DNA of 41,652 nt from Pseudomonadota bacterium. GTDB taxonomy: Bacteria; Pseudomonadota; Gammaproteobacteria; Burkholderiales; Burkholderiaceae_C. The position numbers and the translations under genes are program-made. Under the pieces are notes generated by a model. That model did no database searches. It was not told the origin of the DNA and saw only the letters and a program-made list of their open reading frames with translations. The stretch is from contig JABBOE010000015.1 in assembly GCA_019351955.1 (NCBI GenBank), forward strand, positions 1 through 41,652. Direction: 5' to 3'. Within the stretch, counting starts at the first letter, position 1. Each line of letters begins with the position of its first letter. This document shows positions 35,105-41,652 of the stretch, piece by piece.

Positions 35105-36583
35105 ATGGCTCGTCGCTCAAAAAGCCGAATTGGAATGGGGGTTGTGGTTCTGGTTGCAGCATGGCCCGCTTGGGCCAGTGCCGTGACCCTGGATTTTCGC
35201 CAGTCCGTTGATCTCGCCTTGCGGCAGAATCCTGATCTGCTCGCCGTGCGGTACCAAATTGCGCAGGCCAAGGCTGGCGTGGCCCAAGCCGAGGGCGCGC
35301 GCCTGCCCAAGATCACAGCCACGGCCGGTGCTACGCGCACCAATGACCCGCTCAGTGTCTTCGGCATCAAGCTGGCGCAGCGCCAGGCAACATTCAATGA
35401 CTTCGGTGCCGGTCAGTTCAATCCGGCCCTGCCGGGCGCGTTGAACATTGCGCCCGACAACCTTAACTATCCCGGCGCCGTCAACAATTTCAATACCCGA
35501 CTCGAGGCGCAGATCCCGCTATACACGGGTGGCAAGCTGCAAGGCTATATGCAGCAAGCCCGGGCCATGCTGCTGGCAGCGCAGTCGGGCGACCAAGCGG
35601 CGCAACAGCAAATCACGGCCCAGACACTGCAAGCCTACGACGGTGTTTATACGGCGCGCGCCTTCCAGGGCGTGGCGGCCAAGGCGCTGGAGGCGGCGCA
35701 GGGCCAGGTGCGGACCGTGGAAAACCTCTACAAGCAGGGTGTGGTGATCAAGAGTGACTTGCTTTCGGCTGAAGTGCATCTGGAAGACGTGAAGTTGCAG
35801 AAACAGCAGGCCGCTGACATGGAGGCCAAAGCGATGGATGCGCTGCACGTGGTGCTCGGGGCGCCGCTTGCCGAGCCGATCGAACTCGGACCCGAAGTCA
35901 AGGTGAGCATGCCTGCTGGCACACCCGGTGTTTGGGTCGGCCAGGCGCTGGAGCGCAACCCGCAGATCCGGGCGCTGCGTCAACAGATCGACGCGGCTAG
36001 CGGCAAGGTGGAAGTCGCGCGAGCGGACCTTTATCCGCAGGTGGGGGCGCTTGCACGCTTTGACACGAACGACCCCACACTGGGCTTCAACGCTCACAGC
36101 TACACCGTTGGTGCGCAATTGACCTGGACCTTGTTCGACGGCGGCGTGGCGCGCCAGGGAGTGGATCAGGCGGTTGCCGCACGCATGCAAATGCAGGCCA
36201 AGTTGCAAGCAGCCGAGAATGAACTCGGCATGCAGATTCAGGATAGCTACCGTAAGGCCATGGATGCCGAGCGCCAGCTCACGACGCGCGAGCTTGCCGT
36301 GAAGCAAACCGAGGAGGCGGACCGCATCGTGACCAAGCGTTACGCCAATGGTGTTGGCACCCTGCTCGAGATGCAGGGTGCGCAGGCGCAGCTCGACAAG
36401 GCGCGGGCGGATCTTCTCTTGGCGCGCAACCAGATCAACATGGAGCGTGCGGCACTGCTGTTGGCGCTGGGGCAGCTCACGCTCGACAGCGTGGAAGTTG
36501 CAACCGCGGCGCCGCCAGGTGTTGCGAGCGGCGACTCGGCGCACGTTAGCCCGAGTCCGAAAGCGCCTTTCGCCCAACCCTGA
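35105..36583 (+). CDS. TolC family outer membrane efflux protein
   Basis: A 492-residue outer membrane channel with a signal peptide (1-26, ending ASA) and the TolC layout of two internally repeated halves (first OEP repeat about 30-230, second about 255-460). Each half is rich in Ala, Gln and coiled-coil heptads, and QIPLYTGGKLQG and LTWTLFDGGVARQ mark the equivalent strands. The C-terminal tail (about 465-492) is low in complexity. AGGGG precedes ATG 35105. It is the first gene of a three-gene efflux operon, 41 bp before the adaptor gene. Confidence 0.92.
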   Translation: MARRSKSRIGMGVVVLVAAWPAWASAVTLDFRQSVDLALRQNPDLLAVRYQIAQAKAGVAQAEGARLPKITATAGATRTNDPLSVFGIKLAQRQATFNDFGAGQFNPALPGALNIAPDNLNYPGAVNNFNTRLEAQIPLYTGGKLQGYMQQARAMLLAAQSGDQAAQQQITAQTLQAYDGVYTARAFQGVAAKALEAAQGQVRTVENLYKQGVVIKSDLLSAEVHLEDVKLQKQQAADMEAKAMDALHVVLGAPLAEPIELGPEVKVSMPAGTPGVWVGQALERNPQIRALRQQIDAASGKVEVARADLYPQVGALARFDTNDPTLGFNAHSYTVGAQLTWTLFDGGVARQGVDQAVAARMQMQAKLQAAENELGMQIQDSYRKAMDAERQLTTRELAVKQTEEADRIVTKRYANGVGTLLEMQGAQAQLDKARADLLLARNQINMERAALLLALGQLTLDSVEVATAAPPGVASGDSAHVSPSPKAPFAQP

Positions 36584-36624
36584 ATTCCTCCGCCTCTTAC
36601 GGCCGACACTCAGTCGAGAACATC

Positions 36625-37731
36625 ATGACCCACGTTCCATCGCGCATCCAGCCCGGACTGGCACGCAATCTCGCGGCCCTTCTGTTTGCCGCTGCTGTGC
36701 TGCTCTCTGCCTGCAGCCATCAAAGCGACCAACCATCCACTGTCGCCCAAGCGCCGCGGACGGTTGCCGCCGAGACGTCCACGCTTTCACCCAGCAGCCA
36801 GCAAAACCTCACGATGCTGTCGGGCACCGTGGTGTCAAGTAACCAAGTCCAAGTCGCATCGCGCCTCATGGGGTACATCGCTGAGCTGCGCGTGAAGGAA
36901 GGCCAGACGGTCAAGGCCGGCGAACTGCTGTTCCGCGTTGACCCGGCGGACATCCAGGGCCAGGTGGCGCAGGCGCGTGCCGGGCTTGCCCAGGCACAGG
37001 CCAATCTCGCCAATGCCAAGGCCGACTACGAGCGTTTCGGCAATCTGTACAAGGAGGAGGCTATCCCGCGTCAACAATGGGAGCAGATCCAGCTACGGTA
37101 CCAAGTCGCCCAGGAGCAGGTGGCCGCGGCCAGGGCCGGCTACGACACGGCTGGTTCGCAAATGCGCTACGCCTCGGTCACATCGCCCATTTCTGGCGTC
37201 GTCGTGCAGAAGCTGGCGAACGCCGGCGATTTGGCCACGCCTGGCCGGCCCGTATTGGTGATTGAAGGTCAGGGCAGATTACAGGCCTCGACGCAGGTGC
37301 CGGGCGAAGTTTTCCACGACATCAAGCTTGGTGAGACGGTGCAGGTTTTCGCGGGTGACAAGGCCATTGCCGGAACCATTGCACAGGCAGTGCCCGTGGC
37401 CGACCCCATGAGCCACACGCACACCGTGAAAGTCGACCTGCCGGCCACCAGCGGGTTGGAGAGCGGGCGCTTCGTGCGCGTGGGCTTTGCCGTTGGAAGC
37501 ACGCCGCAACTGCGCATACCGCAACGCGCAGTGGTCGATCGCGCGGGCATGATTGGCGTGTTTGTCGTCGACGAAAAGGGTCTTGCTCACTTCCGGCTCG
37601 TGCGCCTGGGTGCGGTGGCCGGCGGCATGGTGGATGTGCAGGCGGGCCTGAATCCGGGCGACAAGATCGTCACCAGCAATCTTTCCGCGGTCGAAAACGG
37701 TGTGAAGATCGCCGGAGGCAATCGTGGCTGA
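36625..37731 (+). CDS. RND efflux membrane fusion lipoprotein
   Basis: A 368-residue periplasmic adaptor with a lipobox (LLSAC, Cys30). A lipoyl half lies near 70-105 (YIAELRVKEGQTVKAGELL), a long alpha-helical hairpin follows (about 110-180, with QAQANLANAKADYERF), and the second lipoyl half is SPISGVVVQKLANAGD. Beta-barrel and proximal domains complete it. It links the RND pump to the TolC channel. Its stop overlaps the pump start by eight bases, a coupled arrangement. Confidence 0.92.
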   Translation: MTHVPSRIQPGLARNLAALLFAAAVLLSACSHQSDQPSTVAQAPRTVAAETSTLSPSSQQNLTMLSGTVVSSNQVQVASRLMGYIAELRVKEGQTVKAGELLFRVDPADIQGQVAQARAGLAQAQANLANAKADYERFGNLYKEEAIPRQQWEQIQLRYQVAQEQVAAARAGYDTAGSQMRYASVTSPISGVVVQKLANAGDLATPGRPVLVIEGQGRLQASTQVPGEVFHDIKLGETVQVFAGDKAIAGTIAQAVPVADPMSHTHTVKVDLPATSGLESGRFVRVGFAVGSTPQLRIPQRAVVDRAGMIGVFVVDEKGLAHFRLVRLGAVAGGMVDVQAGLNPGDKIVTSNLSAVENGVKIAGGNRG

Positions 37732-40700
37732 GCGCGCGTCTTTGAACAGCGCGGGCAACCTTGCCCGCATCTTCATTTCGTCGAAGATCACGGCCTTGAT
37801 CATGGTGGCACTCACCTTGGTCGGGGTTTTGGCGTTGCTGGTTACGCCGCGCGAGTACAACCCCCAGATCGTCGTCCCGGCAGCCAACATCATCGTGGCG
37901 AAACCGGGGGCTGGCCCCAAGGAGATTCAGAACCTGGTGGTCAAACCGCTTGAGGCCATCATGGCCTCAATGTCCGGGGTGGACCACACCTATGGCTACG
38001 CCACCAACGACTTTGGCGTCGTGACGGTGCAGTTCAAGGTGGGCGAGGACCAAGAGAAGAGCCTCGTCAAAATGTACAACCAGCTCATGCAGAACCTCGA
38101 CCGCATTCCTCCGGGGGCCATGCAGCCGATCGTCAAACCCATTAACGTGGACGACGTACCGATCCTGACGATTACGCTGTCGTCGGCATCGCTGAACGGC
38201 GAGCAGCTGCGTGACGTGGGCTTGAAGGTCTTGGCACATCTACGCAATGTGCCGGGCGTGTCGTTCACGGACGTGATTGGCGGCGCGCCGCGCGCGGTCA
38301 ATGTGTGGATTTCACCATCCAAGCTCGCCGCAGCGGGCATACCACTGGAGCAGCTGGACAAGATTTTGCAGGGCAGCAATGTTGCGGCGCCCATCGGCAA
38401 CGTGGTGGATGCCAATCATGTCACCCCAGTGCGCCTGGACAGCTTCCTGGGCAATGCGCAGCAGGTTGGGGACATCATGATTGGCGCACCCAATGGCAAG
38501 CCGGTCTATCTGAAGGACGTGGCGCGCGTCGAGGAAGGCCCTGAGGAGACCGACGCTCTGTCCCACTTTGCCTGGGGGCCAGCGGCCAAAGGCAAGCCAC
38601 ATGGCCAGGAGATGAGCGCTGTGACCCTGTCCATCGCCAAGAAATCGGGTGCAAACGCTGTGGTGGTGGTCAATGATGTCCTGAAGAAACTCGACGAGAT
38701 CAAAGCCTACGCCCTGCCGCAGGGCGTCTACGCCACCATTACGCGCAACGACGGGCACAAGGCCAACGAGGCTGTCAACACACTGGTGGAGCATTTGGGC
38801 ATTGCCATTCTGAGTGTGTCGCTCCTGTTGTGGATCTTCCTGGGATGGCGCGAGGCTGGCATCGTGACACTGACCGTGCCGCTCACACTGTTTGCCGTGC
38901 TCACGGTCGACCTCATCATTGGCCAAAGCATTAACCGCATCACCTTGTTTGCGCTCATCCTGTCGCTCGGCCTGCTCGTCGACGGCGCCATCGTGGTGAT
39001 TGAAAACATTCACCGCCATCTGCACAACGGGGCCAAGCGCAATTTCATTGCCACGGTCATCGAAGCCACCAACGAGATCGGCAACCCAACCAACATGGCC
39101 ACGCTGGCCGTGATCCTGGCCTTTATCCCGATGGCCTTTGTGAGCGGGATGATGGGGCCGTTCATGCGCCCAATCCCGATCAATGTGCCGGTGGCCATGA
39201 TTGCCTCACTGTTGCTTGCATATACGGTGGTGCCCTGGGCCGCGCGGGTGTGGCTATCGAAAAAGGCAGCACGCGAGGAGTTGGCCCGTACCGACCCGCT
39301 CGAGGACGAAGGAACCCACAAGGCCGACCGGCTCCATACGGTCTATTTGCGCCTGTTCACTCCACTGATGAAAAGCCGCACCAAGCGCAACATCATGCTG
39401 CTGGCGGTCTTGCTTCTCCTCATTGGCGCCATGCTGATGCCTGCATGGCAGTTCATCCGCCCCGCAGGCATGAACGGACCGCTTTCCAGCCTGGGTGTGG
39501 AACTCAAGATGCTGCCAAACGACAATACCAACACCTTTCTTGTGCAAGTGGACACTCCGGCAGGCTCGTCCTTGGAGGGCACGGACGAGGTGGCCCGAGC
39601 TGTGGGTAACGTACTGGGCGGCAATCCCGACGTGCTCGACTATCAGACCTTTGTCGGCGAGGCGGCTCCAGTGGACTTTGCCGCGTTGGTGCGCGGTGAC
39701 CCGCTCAAGCGAGGCGACAACTTCGCGCAGATTCGTGTGAACCTTGTGGGCAAGGATGCGCGCAGCATCTCGTCGCACGCCGTCGTGCAGGAGTTGTACG
39801 CGCAGCTCGCCCCCGTCCGGGCACGTTTCCCGTCCACCATCATCAAGTTGTTCGAAACCCCACCCGGCCCACCTGTGCGCGCGCAGGTCATGGCAGAGCT
39901 GTATGGCCCTGACTACGATGTCCTGCGAAGTTCGGCAAAGGGCATGCTGGGTGCGTTTGATCGGGTGTACGGCCTGATGAATCAGGACAATTCCGTTACA
40001 GCAACCACATCCGAGTATCGGATCAGGGTGGATCGGCAGAAGGCCGCACTGTCAGGTATCGTCCCTGGACAGATCGTCCAGCTCCTTCACGATTATGTCT
40101 CGGGGCTCAAGGTCGGTGCTGTGCATGACCGGAACGCGCTGGAGCCGGTGAACATCGTCGTACGCATCCCGCGCACGGAGCGCCAGGGCCCTCAGCAACT
40201 GCTGGACGTGCCGATTCAAAATGCCCAGGGCAAGGTCGTTCCGCTTTCGGCCATCGCGACGGTCGAGAAGACGTCTTTGGCAAGGCCAATTTATAGCCGT
40301 GACCAGCATCCTGTAGTGTATGTGAGCGGCGAAATGATTCATTCCAGCCCTGTTTACGCAACGCTCAGCCTGAACTCCATGCTCGATGGGAAAAAGCTAG
40401 CCAACGGCACCACATTCAGCACAGGCAATCTTGGCTTTTCCGAAACGCCTGCTTCTGACCTCAAGGGCTACCAGCTTCTCTGGGGTGGCGAGATGCGCCT
40501 GACCCTGGACGTGTTCCGCGACCTGGGTTCGGCCTTCATGGTGGCGCTCGTCTTTATCTACTTGCTTCTGGTGGCGTACTACAAATCCTTCCTATTGCCG
40601 GTCATCGTCATGGGGGCAATTCCACTGACGCTTATCGGCGTGTTTCCCGGACACTGGATCACCCACCAATCGTTCACGGCCACATCCATGATCGGGGTGA

Positions 40701-41014
40701 TCGCGCTGGCAGGTATCGTGGTGCGCAACTCCCTGCTGCTGATCGACTTCATCCTGGATTACCGCTCCCGCGGCTACAGCTTGCAGGAGTCGGTGGCACA
40801 GGCCGGTGCTGTGCGGTTGCGTCCCATTCTTCTCACGGCCCTTGCCATCATTTTCGGATCGGCCATCATGATCACCGATCCGGTTTTCGGTGGACTTGCC
40901 GTTTCCCTGATCTTCGGCACGCTGCTTTCAACCATGCTCACGCTGATCGTAATCCCGCTGATGTACTACATCTGGCAGATTCGTGTGAAGGCTCCTGCTG
41001 CACAACAAAACTGA
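37724..41014 (+). CDS. RND superfamily efflux pump permease
   Basis: A 1096-residue inner-membrane pump with twelve predicted helices and two large periplasmic loops. The start is GTG 37724 with GGAGG 6-10 bases upstream. TM4 has LGLLVDGAIVVIENI: the first Asp of the AcrB proton relay (D407) is kept, but the second position (D408) is Gly, as in the VDAAIVMIEN pattern of CusA-like metal pumps. In TM10, GIVVRNSLLLIDF has Arg where AcrB has Lys940. An odd insert with KKAAREELARTDPLEDEG (about 509-526) precedes the second half. It exports through the adaptor and TolC homologue encoded upstream. The substrate cannot be assigned; metal, sulfide-related or organic compounds are all possible. Confidence 0.92.
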   Translation: MAERASLNSAGNLARIFISSKITALIMVALTLVGVLALLVTPREYNPQIVVPAANIIVAKPGAGPKEIQNLVVKPLEAIMASMSGVDHTYGYATNDFGVVTVQFKVGEDQEKSLVKMYNQLMQNLDRIPPGAMQPIVKPINVDDVPILTITLSSASLNGEQLRDVGLKVLAHLRNVPGVSFTDVIGGAPRAVNVWISPSKLAAAGIPLEQLDKILQGSNVAAPIGNVVDANHVTPVRLDSFLGNAQQVGDIMIGAPNGKPVYLKDVARVEEGPEETDALSHFAWGPAAKGKPHGQEMSAVTLSIAKKSGANAVVVVNDVLKKLDEIKAYALPQGVYATITRNDGHKANEAVNTLVEHLGIAILSVSLLLWIFLGWREAGIVTLTVPLTLFAVLTVDLIIGQSINRITLFALILSLGLLVDGAIVVIENIHRHLHNGAKRNFIATVIEATNEIGNPTNMATLAVILAFIPMAFVSGMMGPFMRPIPINVPVAMIASLLLAYTVVPWAARVWLSKKAAREELARTDPLEDEGTHKADRLHTVYLRLFTPLMKSRTKRNIMLLAVLLLLIGAMLMPAWQFIRPAGMNGPLSSLGVELKMLPNDNTNTFLVQVDTPAGSSLEGTDEVARAVGNVLGGNPDVLDYQTFVGEAAPVDFAALVRGDPLKRGDNFAQIRVNLVGKDARSISSHAVVQELYAQLAPVRARFPSTIIKLFETPPGPPVRAQVMAELYGPDYDVLRSSAKGMLGAFDRVYGLMNQDNSVTATTSEYRIRVDRQKAALSGIVPGQIVQLLHDYVSGLKVGAVHDRNALEPVNIVVRIPRTERQGPQQLLDVPIQNAQGKVVPLSAIATVEKTSLARPIYSRDQHPVVYVSGEMIHSSPVYATLSLNSMLDGKKLANGTTFSTGNLGFSETPASDLKGYQLLWGGEMRLTLDVFRDLGSAFMVALVFIYLLLVAYYKSFLLPVIVMGAIPLTLIGVFPGHWITHQSFTATSMIGVIALAGIVVRNSLLLIDFILDYRSRGYSLQESVAQAGAVRLRPILLTALAIIFGSAIMITDPVFGGLAVSLIFGTLLSTMLTLIVIPLMYYIWQIRVKAPAAQQN

Positions 41015-41031
41015 CCTACGACCCACCACGG

Positions 41032-41061
41032 CAAGCCGCCCTTGATACTCCGGCGGGTTTG
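41032..41061 (+). terminator. Weak terminator-like hairpin after the RND gene
   Basis: CCGCC (41036-41040) pairs with GGCGG (41052-41056), and CAA with TTG outside a G bulge, giving about 8 bp followed by TTT. It lies between the pump and the DUF2892 gene, so read-through into the latter is likely. Confidence 0.4.
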
Positions 41062-41107
41062 CACTATTTTGTGAATAATTATTTGATTCTTCCTCATGGA
41101 GCCTTGC

Positions 41108-41332
41108 ATGACCGTTGAACGCTATATCCGAATCTTCGCGGGAACTTTTATCCTGCTGTCCCTGCTGCTCGGCGTTCAGGGCAGTCCCCTGTTCGTATCT
41201 GAATGGTTTTTGCTGCTGACGGCCTTTGTCGGCGCCAATTTGCTGCAATTTGGCTTCACGAATTTCTGCCCGCTTGGGCTGATTCTCAAAAAGCTCGGGG
41301 TTCCCGAGTCCAAATTGAGTTGCGGCGCCTGA
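41108..41332 (+). CDS. DUF2892 (YgaP-like) small membrane protein
   Basis: A 74-residue protein with two hydrophobic segments (about 8-24 and 32-48) and the family signature NFCPLGLILKKLG near 52-64, plus a second Cys close to the C-terminus (SCGA). This matches DUF2892, the membrane part found next to or fused with rhodanese domains in proteins such as YgaP. ATG 41108 is preferred over ATG 41096 because GGAG lies 6-9 bases before it. It follows the RND pump by 93 bp and is probably cotranscribed. The link of DUF2892 to sulfur chemistry is the best hint to the pump's role, together with the periplasmic rhodanese elsewhere in the window. Confidence 0.75.
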   Translation: MTVERYIRIFAGTFILLSLLLGVQGSPLFVSEWFLLLTAFVGANLLQFGFTNFCPLGLILKKLGVPESKLSCGA

Positions 41333-41504
41333 GAACGCGATCCGGATGGGCACCCCGCTGCACAGTCTCGAGCGTTGAGCGGGCGGGATGTCCAACTTGA
41401 TGGGCGATCGCCCGACGAGACAACTCCCGCCATAGCCCACATCCCGACGCCGAATGATTTGTTTCGTCTCACCGTTTGCGCGGTATTCGCCTGTGCTGTC
41501 TATT
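41333..41504. other. Non-coding region with alternative hairpins before the right terminal repeat
   Basis: No credible gene is present. The arm GGCGGGATGT (41382-41391) can pair either with TCCCGCC (41425-41431) or, as CGGGATGT, with ACATCCCG (41439-41446), enclosing the palindrome GGGCGATCGCCC (41402-41413). Read on the minus strand, ATCCCGCCCGCTCAA resembles the 5' arm of the tnpB right-end hairpin at 619-638. It may be an element end or a deletion derivative of it. Confidence 0.45.
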
Positions 41505-41652
41505 TATATGGGCTATCCATTTAGCTCCACAGGTCGAGCAAACCGGTTGGCGGCCGGTTCCGAGTGCACGTTGTCCCGTATGTTGGTGTAGGTCGCTGGC
41601 GTTGTGGCGGCCGATTGCTGCAATAGCCGGTAGAACAGCATGCCTCGTGATC
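41505..41652. repeat. Right copy of the 148-bp terminal inverted repeat
   Basis: Exact reverse complement of bases 1-148. Reading inward on the minus strand, similarity to the left copy ends at 41505, and the following sequence is not tnpB. The window therefore ends at the same point of the same repeat on both sides. Confidence 0.9.

Overview
The window (41,652 bp, GC-rich) looks like a chromosomal segment of a betaproteobacterium, most likely order Burkholderiales. The evidence is the run recA-recX-DUF2889-sucC-sucD-terC, the incomplete PTS (EIIA-Man-type, HPr, EI), the purE-purK-Sua5 block and an AroG-type DAHP synthase followed by a DUF2970 gene. A periplasmic rhodanese, an RND efflux operon with a DUF2892 protein and many IS remnants would fit a sulfur- or metal-exposed organism such as Thiomonas, but this genus guess is an inference from protein character only.

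Layout. The two ends (1-148 and 41505-41652) are a perfect 148-bp inverted repeat. Inside the left copy lies a decayed IS200/IS605-type tnpB (160-608) with its right-end hairpin, then a cytochrome b561 gene, then an IS3-family remnant (1408-1901). From 1976 to 12457 come mainly housekeeping genes: ppk2 (minus), aroG with an aromatic leader peptide and attenuator, a DUF2970 protein, a periplasmic rhodanese (minus), a bicupin protein, purC, a PfpI/DJ-1 protein, cnoX (minus), purE-purK and a Sua5-type threonylcarbamoyl-AMP synthase. A secreted GDSL hydrolase follows (12738-14102), then SOS-regulated recA with recX, DUF2889, sucC, sucD, terC, a PP2C phosphatase and an FHA protein.

From 21841 to 34235 all genes are on the minus strand. 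In their transcription order they are: a lipoprotein, EIIA, HPr, a Spy/CpxP-like protein, a CpxR-like regulator, a sensor kinase, EI (ptsI), an M48 protease with TPR-like tail, a PglL/Wzy-type O-oligosaccharyltransferase or ligase, azlC, azlD and pyk. The usual EIIA-HPr-EI run is therefore split by an envelope-stress module. A hairpin-dense non-coding block lies between azlD and pyk. From 34285 to 41332, on the plus strand, are a thioredoxin-fold protein and a tripartite efflux operon (TolC, lipoprotein adaptor, RND pump) followed by a DUF2892 protein.

Most noteworthy: (1) a complete ribosome-mediated attenuator in front of aroG, with a 25-codon leader carrying five Phe, two Tyr and one Trp codon and mutually exclusive antiterminator and terminator arms; (2) a CpxP-CpxR-CpxA-like cassette inside the pts cluster, with a GCAAA-N5-GCAAA box in front of it; (3) the terminal inverted repeats with tnpB and right-end-like debris, which may be biological or may come from assembly; (4) the structured block at 23364-23728.
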